A stretch of 64,000 nucleotides of DNA from Mediterraneibacter glycyrrhizinilyticus (GTDB taxonomy: Bacteria; Bacillota; Clostridia; Lachnospirales; Lachnospiraceae): the NCBI RefSeq assembly GCF_015560805.1, contig NZ_JADMSO010000010.1:40765-104764 (forward strand), given 5' to 3'. The notes beneath the pieces are model-generated. The model was given only the letters and a program-made list of their open reading frames with translations, was not told the DNA's origin and searched no databases. Made by a program: the position numbers and the translations under genes. Shown piece after piece: positions 34,808 to 43,611 of this stretch; the first letter of the stretch is position 1; each line of letters opens with the position of its first letter.

Positions 34808-35218
34808 TTAAATCAATATACCTTCCAAATGATCCAGCTCATGCTGACAAATCTGTGCAGTCCAACCGTCAAGTTTCAAATTTTGTTTCTTCCAATTCAT
34901 ATCTAAGTATTCAACTTCTATCGTCTGATATCTTGTTGTCTTACGCACTCCCGAAAGAGATAAACATCCCTCTTCTGTTTCATAAGGCACTTCTTTTTTC
35001 AGCAATACAGGATTAAACATTACCACATCCACAAATCCCATGTTTACAATGATGACTCGTTTTTTCACGCCGATCATATTCGCTGCCATCCCAACGCACC
35101 CTTCACGGTTTGCAGCTAACGTATCCATTAAATCTCTTCCTACTTGAAGATCAGCTTTTGTCGCCGGCTCAGATTTTTGTCCCAGAAAAAATATATCTTT
35201 CATAATTGGTTTTACCAT
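34808..35218 (-). CDS. def: Peptide deformylase-like protein
   Basis: A 136-residue deformylase-fold protein. Motif 2 EGCLSL (Cys metal ligand) and motif 3 QHELDH (two His ligands and catalytic Glu) are intact. Motif 1, normally GxGLAAxQ with an oxyanion-site Gln, reads GCVGMAANMIG, with Asn in place of Gln. Many Firmicutes carry such an extra copy, usually annotated as deformylase; activity is therefore plausible but not certain. It ends directly after the HELDH helix, shorter than the 150-180 residues usual. The MVKPIM start is preferred because TAGGGG lies 9 bases ahead; an ATG three codons earlier abuts that site. Confidence 0.82.
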   Translation of the reverse strand: MVKPIMKDIFFLGQKSEPATKADLQVGRDLMDTLAANREGCVGMAANMIGVKKRVIIVNMGFVDVVMFNPVLLKKEVPYETEEGCLSLSGVRKTTRYQTIEVEYLDMNWKKQNLKLDGWTAQICQHELDHLEGILI

Positions 35219-35254
35219 TTTATCCATCCCCTATTCCCAAGGTTATTTTTTACA

Positions 35255-35303
35255 AAAAAAGCATCCCATTATTTGCATTTCCGCAAATAATCGAACGCTT
35301 TGG
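35255..35303 (-). terminator. Terminator of the tRNA-Arg gene
   Basis: On the minus strand ATTATTTGC-GGAAAT-GCAAATAAT forms a perfect 9-bp stem, flanked by AAAGC...GCTTT that extends it, then TTTTTTT. Confidence 0.75.
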
Positions 35304-35309
35304 GTTAAC

Positions 35310-35381
35310 CGTTCCATGAGGGAATCGAACCCCCAATTGATCCTTAGGAGGGATCCGTTATATCCATTTAACTAATGGAAC
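35310..35381 (-). tRNA. tRNA-Arg (anticodon CCU)
   Basis: Acceptor GTTCCAT pairs with ATGGAAC; D arm contains TTAAATGGATATAA; anticodon stem GATCC/GGATC with loop CTCCTAA gives anticodon CCT (reads AGG); T arm contains GGTTCGATTCC. The 3' CCA is not encoded. Length 72 nt. No integrated element is seen next to it. Confidence 0.93.
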
Positions 35382-35455
35382 AAATCACTTATACTTACTT
35401 ATTTTATCATCATGCCAACTGAAAAGCAACCGCTTTATTCAGCTTACTCCCTTAA

Positions 35456-36643
35456 TTAATGCTTTAATGTTTTAATCAATCGGAAGATCTGTTCCACCGT
35501 CGTTGTCATATTCCACGTTGCCTGTTCGCATTCTGATACCTCAGCAATTGTTCCTGCATTACAAAGAATTGAAAAAAATGCATCAATTCCATATTCATTG
35601 CATACTCCGGCGTCTTCCGCTACGCATCCGGAAAAAGCAAGTACCGGTTTTCCATACTTTTTAGCAATCTCCGCAACTCCGATCGGCGCTTTTCCCATCA
35701 CAGTCTGCCCATCCAAACGCCCCTCTCCGGTGATCACATAATCCGCATCTTTCACTTTTTCTTCCAATTCCGTTTCACAAAGTACTATTTGAATGCCTGA
35801 CTGAAGCTCCGCATTCATAAACACGCGGAATGCAAATCCAAGCCCTCCGGCAGCACCTGCACCCGGAAACGAAGCGTCCACACCAACATTCACAAGATTT
35901 ACAGACGCATCTTCTGCTTTCCTTTCCTCCTTAAATGAAAGAGCAATCCCAGCATAGTTAGAAAGCCAGGCATCCATCTGTCGGATCATCTCTGCATCCG
36001 CTCCTTTTTGAGGTCCGTAAACAGCACTGCATCCTTGCGGTCCGCAAAGTGGATTTGTCACATCACATGCAATCTGAAATTGGCATTCCCGTAATTCAGG
36101 AATCACATGTTCTTTCCCTATCAACTCCAAATCTTTCAATCCGACCGCTCCAAGAGAAATTTCATTTCCATCTTTATCACACATCTCAAATCCAAGTGCC
36201 TGAAGCATTCCTGCTCCGCCGTCATTTGTCGCGCTTCCGCCAATTCCTATGATAAAATTACGGCAGCCTTTTTCAATCGCATCCAAGATCATTTCGCCTA
36301 CGCCAAATGTTGTTGTAATAAGCGGATTCAATTTTTCTTTCGGCAGCAATGTGATGCCTGCAGCCTGCGCGATTTCCATGATCGCAGTCTTTGTCTCCCT
36401 TTCTACGATTCCGTAAACTGCATTGACCAATACTCCCAGCGGACCTTTCACCATAACGCTCTGCAATTCTCCGCCCATTCCAAGTGTCAGCGCTTCCACA
36501 GTTCCCTCTCCGCCGTCTGCTAATGGGCATACCACCGTTTCACTCTCCGGAAATACTCGAAGAATCCCATTTTTTGCCGCTTCTCCTGCCTGAAGGGATG
36601 TCATACTTCCTTTAAAAGAATCTATTGCAATTACAGCTTTCAT
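35456..36643 (-). CDS. glxK: Glycerate kinase (GarK/GlxK family)
   Basis: A 395-residue type II-fold glycerate kinase. It begins MKAVIAIDSFKGSMTSLQAG, the family's conserved opening, and has GIGGSATNDGGAGMLQALGF and VITGEGRLDGQTVMGKAPIGVA. It phosphorylates D-glycerate to 2- or 3-phosphoglycerate, feeding glycolysis. It overlaps the preceding TmcAL-like gene by 4 bases (ATGA), so the two are translationally coupled, an unexpected pairing. Confidence 0.93.
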   Translation of the reverse strand: MKAVIAIDSFKGSMTSLQAGEAAKNGILRVFPESETVVCPLADGGEGTVEALTLGMGGELQSVMVKGPLGVLVNAVYGIVERETKTAIMEIAQAAGITLLPKEKLNPLITTTFGVGEMILDAIEKGCRNFIIGIGGSATNDGGAGMLQALGFEMCDKDGNEISLGAVGLKDLELIGKEHVIPELRECQFQIACDVTNPLCGPQGCSAVYGPQKGADAEMIRQMDAWLSNYAGIALSFKEERKAEDASVNLVNVGVDASFPGAGAAGGLGFAFRVFMNAELQSGIQIVLCETELEEKVKDADYVITGEGRLDGQTVMGKAPIGVAEIAKKYGKPVLAFSGCVAEDAGVCNEYGIDAFFSILCNAGTIAEVSECEQATWNMTTTVEQIFRLIKTLKH

Positions 36644-37725
36644 AATTCCACCAGCCTTTTATACAATACTTCTGCCCTATCTTCGATCGAAAGCAGCATG
36701 TTTCTGGACTCATCCAACTGTTCCATCCCCTCTGTATATTTTCCTGCCGCACTTCCATTTGTGATCCCGGAATGATTTTTTACAATAACGGGTATCCAGG
36801 AACTTTTTTTCGCAAGATTGAATACAATATCTGACATCTGCATCCCACGCACTTCTTGAAATTCATATTCCTGCTTGATTTCTTTTTCTGATATACTCTC
36901 TGCTACATTTACATAGAGCGCATAACTATATAACCCACAGATTGAAATTTCAACCTGTCGGATCCCGAGCAATGCCCTCAGAAAATATCGTCTGAGATCT
37001 CCTCGCGACCTTTTTTCCGTCACAAGACATTCATCTAAAACTTTCATCTCTGCATCATTCTGATATGCCTCGAGTATCTTCTCCGTCATCGGCGCATATC
37101 CTCCGGAGATTTCATTTAGATACTGTTTTCTTTTCTGTTCTTCTATTTCTCCGAGTTTTTTCTTTAATTCCTGCCATAATCTGATTTCAAATGAACTCAA
37201 TTGATTCTCATCAGGCTTCTCCTGCCCATTGAATGGATTTAACGATAGGAAGCGCACTTTCATCGTGCTATACAGACGTTTTACTGCTTTTCCAAACTCC
37301 ACCGCATGGGAATTGATGTCATCACACGCAACATTTTCAGACTCTTTGAACAAAAATTGTGTGATTTCTTTCCTGATTCGTTCTTCCTCACCCCGGCACA
37401 AAATCAGTAATTCGTCCACACAATTCAATTTTTCCAGTGTTGAAATTGCGGAAAACGCATATGTATCAAATGTATTTAATGTGCAGTATACCGGAAGTTC
37501 CACAACCAGATCCACACCCTTTTTCTGCAAATGCTTCGCCCGATTGTCATGTGCTTCCTGCATCCAACTCCCATCCTGCCGAAAATTTCCGCATATCACG
37601 GCGATCAATGCGTCTGCTTTGCTTTCCTGCTTCATCCTCTGATATAGATTTGCTTCCTCTTCACAAGATAATCCGGAAAGAATTTCCGGCTCTTCAATAA
37701 ACGCTGCAATCTTCATACATTTCAT
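36640..37725 (-). CDS. TmcAL-like nucleotidyltransferase-fold protein lacking the HxGH motif
   Basis: A 361-residue protein aligned by eye with TmcAL (tRNA-Met cytidine acetate ligase): ADALIAVICGNFRQDGSWMQ matches the family GNFxQRG segment, and KKGVDLVVELPVYCTLNTFDTYA matches GVDLVIELPxxxxxxSAxxFA. Later RRYFLRALLGI also fits. But the N-terminal ATP-binding HxGH (in NPFHNGH) is absent: here the first strand reads AAFIEEPEILSGLSCEEEAN. The enzyme activity is thus doubtful; it may be a regulatory or new-function paralogue. Start is uncertain (two ATGs 9 bases apart) because the leader is a tandem 19-bp duplication. Confidence 0.75.
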   Translation of the reverse strand: MKCMKIAAFIEEPEILSGLSCEEEANLYQRMKQESKADALIAVICGNFRQDGSWMQEAHDNRAKHLQKKGVDLVVELPVYCTLNTFDTYAFSAISTLEKLNCVDELLILCRGEEERIRKEITQFLFKESENVACDDINSHAVEFGKAVKRLYSTMKVRFLSLNPFNGQEKPDENQLSSFEIRLWQELKKKLGEIEEQKRKQYLNEISGGYAPMTEKILEAYQNDAEMKVLDECLVTEKRSRGDLRRYFLRALLGIRQVEISICGLYSYALYVNVAESISEKEIKQEYEFQEVRGMQMSDIVFNLAKKSSWIPVIVKNHSGITNGSAAGKYTEGMEQLDESRNMLLSIEDRAEVLYKRLVEL

Positions 37726-37754
37726 TTCTCTTTCTACATTTCATTTCTCTTTCT
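37717..37754. repeat. Tandem duplication, 2 x 19 bp
   Basis: ACATTTCATTTCTCTTTCT occurs twice without gap, at 37717-37735 and 37736-37754. It carries the ribosome-binding region of the TmcAL-like gene and touches the stop codon of the DUF3881 gene. Confidence 0.9.
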
Positions 37755-38628
37755 AAAAATTGATCATTCCCTGAAGCCAGATCGTTCCCTTAAATCGTCT
37801 TCCGATTTGCGGTTCCCCCAATACTTGTGCTTTCGGCACGCAAATATCAAACTGAAGTTCATTTACATTCAACTTCATCTGATATACTTCTTCTCCGGTC
37901 AGGCTGTTCTTTCGTTCCCTCATCGCAAGGATTTCACCGAGAATCGAGTACATATCACACTCTACGCCATACGGCATAAAATAAGTATCCACAATCGTAA
38001 AAATGTCTTCACTCACCAGTCTCCGGGACACTTTAGAATATGTATCGATATCATCCAGCGTCAGGCTTTCCATCGCTGTCTGATCACCGCTTCTTGCTGC
38101 ATTTAAAAGCTGTTTTCGATTATTTGACGCCTCAATTTCATTTTTCACCTGCATTTCGCTCTTTCGCACCGGAAGAAGGATCTTTCCGGAAAGAGCCAGA
38201 CCGGAAAGGGTCACGGAAGTGTTCATTTTCGGGAACATTCCGAGCTGACATTCTTTCATATATTCGATTCCGTTCTGCAAATGAAAAATCAGACTGATCC
38301 CGACCCGCGGATCTTCACAGACGCCGACATACATTTCCTTTTCAATTTTCTTTTCCACGGTCACATCTGCGTAAGTCGTAATTCCGCTTCCCTCAAAATA
38401 TGGAAAATAATATTCCGGTTCAAACCGTTCTTCCTCATCAAGTTCTCCGCACAGTGTGATTCCTATTCCCTGTGCATATTCTTTCTGCAGTTCACAAAAA
38501 TCTGCTTCTTCCGTATAAGAAACAACTGTCTGATGTGTAAACTCTGTCTCAACCTGTTCCAACAACTGCCGCAGGTCTTTTTTCGTTTTGAGGTTTTCAA
38601 AACCAATTGCTTTCAAATATTGATGCAT
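37753..38628 (-). CDS. DUF3881 family protein
   Basis: A 291-residue cytoplasmic protein of the clostridial DUF3881 family, recognised from its start MHQYLKAIGFENLKTKKDLR and the central ITTYADVTVEKKIEKEMYVG. No function is known. The tail includes DIDTYSKVSRRLVSEDIFTI and a small beta segment FDICVPKAQVLGEPQIGRRF. The start has GGAGAGAAT directly ahead; upstream in-frame codons are not supported. It is followed closely by the TmcAL-like gene and preceded by serS, and may share its transcript in part. Confidence 0.85.
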   Translation of the reverse strand: MHQYLKAIGFENLKTKKDLRQLLEQVETEFTHQTVVSYTEEADFCELQKEYAQGIGITLCGELDEEERFEPEYYFPYFEGSGITTYADVTVEKKIEKEMYVGVCEDPRVGISLIFHLQNGIEYMKECQLGMFPKMNTSVTLSGLALSGKILLPVRKSEMQVKNEIEASNNRKQLLNAARSGDQTAMESLTLDDIDTYSKVSRRLVSEDIFTIVDTYFMPYGVECDMYSILGEILAMRERKNSLTGEEVYQMKLNVNELQFDICVPKAQVLGEPQIGRRFKGTIWLQGMINF

Positions 38629-38654
38629 ATTCTCTCCATTTTCTTCTTGCACAA

Positions 38655-38684
38655 AGAAGATTGCACATATTGCGCAATCCTCTT
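38655..38684 (-). terminator. Terminator of serS
   Basis: On the minus strand GATTGCGC and GTGCAATC (one mismatch) frame a short AT loop, followed by TTCTTT. Confidence 0.55.
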
Positions 38685-38708
38685 ATATGTCACTCTCATA
38701 TATCATTT

Positions 38709-39995
38709 TTATTTTTTCGGAACGATCGCTTCCATTCCGCCCATGTATAGCTGCAATGCTTTTGGAATCTTCACGCTTCCGTCTTCCTGAAGATTATTTT
38801 CCAAAAATGCGATCAGCATTCTCGGCGGTGCGACAACTGTATTATTCAGTGTATGTGCAAAATATTTTGATTTTTCACCTTTTACGCGAATTCCTAATCT
38901 TCTTGCCTGTGCATCTCCCAAATTGGAGCAGCTTCCAACCTCGAAGTATTTTTTCTGTCTCGGAGACCATGCTTCCACGTCTACAGACTTCACTTTCAGA
39001 TCTGCCAGATCTCCCGAACAACATTCCAGCGTACGAACCGGAATGTCCATGGAACGAAACAGATCCACCGTGTTCTGCCACAATTTGTCATACCATTCCA
39101 TACTTTCTTCCGGCTTACATACAACGATCATTTCCTGTTTTTCAAACTGGTGGATTCGATATACGCCGCGTTCTTCAATGCCATGTGCTCCTTTTTCTTT
39201 CCGGAAGCACGGAGAATAGCTTGTCAAAGTCTGCGGAAGCTGGTCTTCTGTCAACTGTGTATCAATAAATTTACCGATCATAGAGTGTTCGCTTGTACCG
39301 ATCAGATAAAGATCTTCTCCCTCGATCTTGTACATCATTGCATCCATCTCGGCAAAACTCATTACGCCTGTCACGACATTGCTTCGGATCATAAACGGAG
39401 GCACACAATATGTGAATCCTCGGTTGATCATAAAATCTCTCGCATAAGAGATTACTGCGGAATGCAGTCGTGCAATATCTCCCATCAAATAATAAAATCC
39501 GTTTCCGGCTACTTTTCTGGCGCTGTCCAGATCGATTCCGTTAAACCGCTCCATAATATCTGTGTGATACGGAATCTCAAACTCCGGTACAACAGGCTCT
39601 CCAAACCGCTCGATTTCTACATTTTCACTGTCATCTTTTCCGATCGGAACAGATGGATCGATGATATTCGGAATCGTCATCATGATCTTTTTGATCTTTT
39701 CTTCTACTTCTTTTTCTTCTTTGGAAAGAGCTTCCATACGGTCTGCGCTCTCGCTAACCTTTTTCTTCATCTCTTCCGCTTCTTCTTTTTTCCCCTGTGC
39801 CATACATGCACCGATCTGTTTGGAAGCTTTATTTTTCTCCGCACGAAGCGCTTCTACTTCCTGTTTGATCTCGCGGTTTCTCACATCCAATTCCAATACT
39901 TCATCGACAAGCGGAAGTTTCTCATCCTGAAACTTATTCCGGATATTCTGCTTTACCACCTCTGGATTCGTTCTTACAAATTTAATATCTAACAT
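38709..39995 (-). CDS. serS: Seryl-tRNA synthetase
   Basis: A 428-residue class II synthetase. N-terminal coiled-coil arm (about residues 25-100, Lys/Glu heptads such as RAEKNKASKQIGACMAQGKK), motif 2 FRKEKGAHGIEERGVYRIHQF and motif 3 APPRMLIAFLENN. It charges tRNA-Ser and, in this group, also tRNA-Sec if present. AGGAGG precedes the start. It is read separately from parB, 23 bases after the DUF4446 gene. Confidence 0.95.
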   Translation of the reverse strand: MLDIKFVRTNPEVVKQNIRNKFQDEKLPLVDEVLELDVRNREIKQEVEALRAEKNKASKQIGACMAQGKKEEAEEMKKKVSESADRMEALSKEEKEVEEKIKKIMMTIPNIIDPSVPIGKDDSENVEIERFGEPVVPEFEIPYHTDIMERFNGIDLDSARKVAGNGFYYLMGDIARLHSAVISYARDFMINRGFTYCVPPFMIRSNVVTGVMSFAEMDAMMYKIEGEDLYLIGTSEHSMIGKFIDTQLTEDQLPQTLTSYSPCFRKEKGAHGIEERGVYRIHQFEKQEMIVVCKPEESMEWYDKLWQNTVDLFRSMDIPVRTLECCSGDLADLKVKSVDVEAWSPRQKKYFEVGSCSNLGDAQARRLGIRVKGEKSKYFAHTLNNTVVAPPRMLIAFLENNLQEDGSVKIPKALQLYMGGMEAIVPKK

Positions 39996-40017
39996 GACTT
40001 TTCCTCCTGCTCATTTC

Positions 40018-40569
40018 TCATTTTCTATTTTTCTTTTTTGCAAACTCTGCATCCCTTATATCGTAGGCTTCCTGAAAAATTGCCCGTTCCAGAGATTCTT
40101 TTTCTTCCTCTGCAAGTTCAATATAACTCTCGCCTTTTACAATTTCTTTTATATAGGTGTAACATCCTCCTCTGCTGTGCATCGCATTAAAGATCCATCC
40201 ACTGTTTTCCTCATCCAGCATTGTCAGAGCAAAACTTAAGTTTCCACCCATTTCATGAAATGCATCATATCTTACCAATGCGGTTTTCTGATATGTTCGT
40301 TTCACTTTTTTATATAATTTATCAATCTTCTCTTGATTCTCTGCTGTCCGTTCATTTAGTTCATCGAGGATTTCAAAACGTTCAAAAATGCTCTCCTCAA
40401 GATTCTTTCCGTCTTTTCCTTTCATAAACGTTGAATAACTTCTTTTTAATCTGTTGTATTTCATGTTGACACTGATTAATAGAATGAACAGCAAAATCTG
40501 TATCATAAATAATAATACAATCAGATATCCCGCGTCAATTCCCAAATTTCCAAGAAAATCTGTTTGCAT
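40018..40569 (-). CDS. DUF4446 family protein
   Basis: A 183-residue protein: one N-terminal transmembrane segment (AGYLIVLLFMIQILLFILLI), a coiled-coil part (about 60-115), and a small C-terminal domain with VRYDAFHEMGGNLSFALTML and GWIFNAMHSRGGCYTYIKEI, the DUF4446 signature. Function is unknown, but the family is often next to parAB in Firmicutes (the yyaB-like position), suggesting a link to the chromosome pole or cell cycle. GGGAGG precedes the start; it lies 19 bases after parB. Confidence 0.85.
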   Translation of the reverse strand: MQTDFLGNLGIDAGYLIVLLFMIQILLFILLISVNMKYNRLKRSYSTFMKGKDGKNLEESIFERFEILDELNERTAENQEKIDKLYKKVKRTYQKTALVRYDAFHEMGGNLSFALTMLDEENSGWIFNAMHSRGGCYTYIKEIVKGESYIELAEEEKESLERAIFQEAYDIRDAEFAKKKNRK

Positions 40570-40588
40570 TGCGTGCCTCCCTTATATA

Positions 40589-41527
40589 TTACTGATGATG
40601 GATCGACATGATCATATCATATAGTCTTTCCAACTCCTCCTCAGAATAATATTCAATTTCAATGCGTCCTTTTCCATTTGCTTTTGCATTGATATTGACC
40701 TTTGTCCCCATTACATTTTTCATCTTTTCTGCAATGTCTTTATATACAAACGTATGTTCTGAAGGCTTTTTTATTTCCTTTTTCGGTGTTTTCAGAGATT
40801 TTACAAGTTTTTCCGTCTCTCTTACACTCAATTTTTCATCAAAAATCTTATTTGCCAGTATATACTGCTGTTCCGGATCATCAATTGCCAACAGTGCACG
40901 TGCATGTCCCGTACTGATCATATCATCTATGATCATCTGCTGTACTTTATCACTCAATTTCAATAACCGCATAGAATTAGTAACTGCCGTTCTGCTTTTA
41001 GAAACACGCTCTGCAACTTCATCCTGTTTTAACTGAAATTCTTCCAATAATCTTTTAAAAGCCATTGCCTCTTCAATCGGATTCAAGTTTTCCCGCTGAA
41101 TATTTTCAATCAGAGAAATTTCTACAATTTCCTGTTCTGTATATTCTTTGATGATCACAGGAATTTCCTTGACACCCGCAAGTTTGGCTGCGCGCCATCT
41201 TCTTTCTCCCGCAATGATCTCATAATATCCCGCTTTTTTCTGAACGATCAAAGGCTGTAAAACACCGTACTGTTTGATAGAATCTGCCAATTCCAACAGC
41301 GCATCCTCATCAAATTCTTTTCTTGGCTGATCTCGATTTGGCTCGACTTCGTTAACTTTTAAAAACACCTCGCCGCTCGGGGACTCTTTTATGTCAGCTA
41401 GTTTATCCGAAATCTTTTTTTCTTTTTTCTGCGTACTTCCTGATGTTCCATTTTTCACAGTTTTACTGGTTTTATCCGGGATCAAACTATCCAGGCCTTT
41501 TCCAAGACCATTTCGCTTTACTGCCAT
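40589..41527 (-). CDS. parB: Chromosome partition protein ParB (Spo0J)
   Basis: A 312-residue CTPase clamp that loads at parS and spreads. EVEPNRDQPRKEFDED opens the N-terminal domain; the CTP-binding signature GERRWRAAK and ENIQRENLNPIEEA are intact; the helix-turn-helix KQDEVAERVSKSRTAVTNSMRL follows; a C-terminal dimer domain ends the protein. It acts with ParA to separate origins and load SMC. Its ATG overlaps the parA stop codon (TAATG). Confidence 0.95.
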   Translation of the reverse strand: MAVKRNGLGKGLDSLIPDKTSKTVKNGTSGSTQKKEKKISDKLADIKESPSGEVFLKVNEVEPNRDQPRKEFDEDALLELADSIKQYGVLQPLIVQKKAGYYEIIAGERRWRAAKLAGVKEIPVIIKEYTEQEIVEISLIENIQRENLNPIEEAMAFKRLLEEFQLKQDEVAERVSKSRTAVTNSMRLLKLSDKVQQMIIDDMISTGHARALLAIDDPEQQYILANKIFDEKLSVRETEKLVKSLKTPKKEIKKPSEHTFVYKDIAEKMKNVMGTKVNINAKANGKGRIEIEYYSEEELERLYDMIMSIHHQ

Positions 41528-42297
41528 TATTCTTCCTCCCCTTTATGAATCACTTCTTCCGCTAAAAGCAGATAACTCTCTGCTCCTGTCGATTTTGGAT
41601 CATAGAGATTGATCGGCATTCCATAGCTTGGTGCTTCTGCAAGCCGTATATTTCTCGGAATGATCGTTTTATAAATCGTCTGATCTAAATTATCCTTTAC
41701 ATTCTCAACAACCTGCAAAGACAGATTCGTTCTCGCATCATACATAGTAAATACGACACCCTCAATGACCAATGCCGGGTTCAGACGTTCCTGCACAAGA
41801 TTGATCGTGTGGATCAATTGGCTTAGCCCCTCCAATGCATAATACTCACACTGTATCGGAACAAGAACGGAATCTGCTGTTGTCATAGCGTTGATCGTAA
41901 GCATGCTCAACGCCGGAGGACAATCGATGATCACAAAATCATACCGCTCCTTTACCTTTTCCATCTCATTTCTGATGATATATTCTTTATTTTCTACGCC
42001 GATTAATTCAATCTCTGCAGCCGACAAATTAATATTAGAAGGAAGGACATCAAGATTTTCAATTACCTCTTTACAAATACATTCTTCTATTCCTGTTTGA
42101 CCTATGATCAAATCATAAACACTATTTTCAACTTGATCCTTATCTACGCCTAATCCACTCGTCATGTTTCCCTGCGGATCCAGGTCTAAAGCAAGTACTT
42201 TTTTCCCAAGACTTGCGAGAGATGCGGATAAGTTGATTGCCGTCGTTGTTTTTCCTACTCCGCCTTTTTGATTGGCGATAGCAATAATTCTACCCAT
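41527..42297 (-). CDS. parA: Chromosome partition ATPase ParA (Soj)
   Basis: A 256-residue deviant Walker-A ATPase: QKGGVGKTTTAINLSASLA near residues 9-27, DLDPQGN, and FVIIDCPPALSMLT. It binds DNA as an ATP dimer and also modulates DnaA. It begins with MGRIIAIANQKGG behind AAGGAG. The first gene of the parAB operon; two parS sites lie 68 and 172 bases upstream. Confidence 0.96.
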   Translation of the reverse strand: MGRIIAIANQKGGVGKTTTAINLSASLASLGKKVLALDLDPQGNMTSGLGVDKDQVENSVYDLIIGQTGIEECICKEVIENLDVLPSNINLSAAEIELIGVENKEYIIRNEMEKVKERYDFVIIDCPPALSMLTINAMTTADSVLVPIQCEYYALEGLSQLIHTINLVQERLNPALVIEGVVFTMYDARTNLSLQVVENVKDNLDQTIYKTIIPRNIRLAEAPSYGMPINLYDPKSTGAESYLLLAEEVIHKGEEE

Positions 42298-42364
42298 TTA
42301 TATAACTCCTTTCCTCCATACTTGTCTATTATATCACCAAACATTCTAAGAATCTACAACAGAA

Positions 42365-42380
42365 TGTTTCACGTGAAACA
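42365..42380. promoter_or_regulatory. parS site 1
   Basis: Exact palindrome TGTTTCACGTGAAACA, the consensus ParB-binding site of Firmicutes. Confidence 0.95.
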
Positions 42381-42468
42381 TTTTTCTTGTTATTTTTCAA
42401 AATTTGTTTTCCAACTGATTTTTCATGAAACATTTTCTGAATTTCAAAAGTAAAAAAGACTGATACAA

Positions 42469-42484
42469 TGTTTCACGTGAAACA
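42469..42484. promoter_or_regulatory. parS site 2
   Basis: A second exact copy of TGTTTCACGTGAAACA, 104 bases from the first. Both lie in the gap between parA and the divergent hydrolase gene. Confidence 0.95.
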
Positions 42485-42589
42485 TTCAATTTTCTTCTCT
42501 TTTTCTTAAGAAAATAGTCCTTTCTAAGAGTTTTCCATTGTAGTATAATAGCTTATATATTCTTTAGAATCAGATAAGGGAGTGATCAC

Positions 42590-43543
42590 TTGAATTTTAA
42601 AAAGAATCTTAAAAAGATTACAATTTTTTCCGGGGCTGCTCTGGGTGCAATGCACTTGATAAACAGAGTTTCCTACCATGTATCAACATTTGAAAACAGA
42701 CTTTTTGCAAAAGATGCAGAGTATTATAAGTGGAAGTTAGGAAATGTCTTTTATACCAGGCAAGGAGAGGGCTCTCCGATACTTTTGATCCATGATCTGA
42801 ACGTATGCAGTTGTTCTTATGAGTGGAATCATGTAAAAAGGATTTTAAGTTCCAATCACACAGTATATACGATTGACCTCCTCGGATGCGGTAATTCAGA
42901 TAAACCTAACCTCACTTACACAAATTACTTATATGTGCAACTTATTTTAGATTTCATAAAGGATGTCATTGGAGAAAAAACAGATATTGTATCTTCCGGT
43001 GCTTCTTCCGGCATTCTGTTGATGGCTTGTTCTGTCCAAAATGATTGGATTGATAAAGCTGTGCTCGTAAATCCGGAAAATTTGCTTATTTCCTCAAAGA
43101 CTCCTGACAAATTTGCGGAATTATATAGGACTGTAATTTGTACACCTATAATTGGAACATTTCTTTATAATATAATGGTCAATAAAAAGACAATTGAAAA
43201 AGATTTCCGTCTGGATTATTACTACGATCAAAATAAAATCACAGAAAAAGATATTATGTATTTTTATGAAGCATCACAAAAGCAGCATACCAAAGGAAAA
43301 TATTTGTATGCAAATATAAATTCCTGTTTTACCAACACGAATATTATTCATGGTCTTCGTAATATAACACAACCTATTTACATTTTTACAGGAAAAGAAA
43401 ATCCGGAAAATATCCTCGCGGCAAATCAATATCAGAATTATCTCCCTGATACACATATTATCGAACTGGAAAAGACAAAACGTTTTCCGCATATGGAACG
43501 CCCCGAAGATTTTACAGAGAACCTGGAATCTCTATACTTATAA
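42590..43543 (+). CDS. Alpha/beta-hydrolase
   Basis: A 317-residue membrane-anchored alpha/beta hydrolase: a short N-terminal basic/hydrophobic segment (IFSGAALGAMHL) and then the core fold. HDLNVCSCSYEW is the oxyanion loop, LLGCGNSDKP the strand before the nucleophile elbow GASSG (Ser nucleophile), and FPHMERPEDF supplies the catalytic His. The start is a TTG with AAGGGAG 6 bases ahead; no ATG fits better. It is divergent from parA, inside the parS region, and the only plus-strand gene between the metal-transport island and dnaA. Substrate unknown. AT content is higher than its neighbours. Confidence 0.82.
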   Translation: MNFKKNLKKITIFSGAALGAMHLINRVSYHVSTFENRLFAKDAEYYKWKLGNVFYTRQGEGSPILLIHDLNVCSCSYEWNHVKRILSSNHTVYTIDLLGCGNSDKPNLTYTNYLYVQLILDFIKDVIGEKTDIVSSGASSGILLMACSVQNDWIDKAVLVNPENLLISSKTPDKFAELYRTVICTPIIGTFLYNIMVNKKTIEKDFRLDYYYDQNKITEKDIMYFYEASQKQHTKGKYLYANINSCFTNTNIIHGLRNITQPIYIFTGKENPENILAANQYQNYLPDTHIIELEKTKRFPHMERPEDFTENLESLYL

Positions 43544-43548
43544 AAAAA

Positions 43549-43606
43549 CACCGCAAGTTTGTATCATTCCAAAAGGGAATGTTCACAAACTTGCGGTGCT
43601 TTTTAT
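43549..43606. terminator. Bidirectional terminator
   Basis: CACCGCAAGTTTGT-ATCATTCC pairs with GGGAATG-TTCACAAACTTGCGGTG around AAAA, with A-run before and T-run after. Ends the hydrolase gene and the minus-strand rsmG unit. Confidence 0.9.
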
Positions 43607-43611
43607 TATAT

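Noticed and set aside
35310..35381. tRNA-Arg as an attachment site for an integrated element
   Set aside because: No integrase, no direct repeat of the tRNA end, and ordinary housekeeping genes on both sides.
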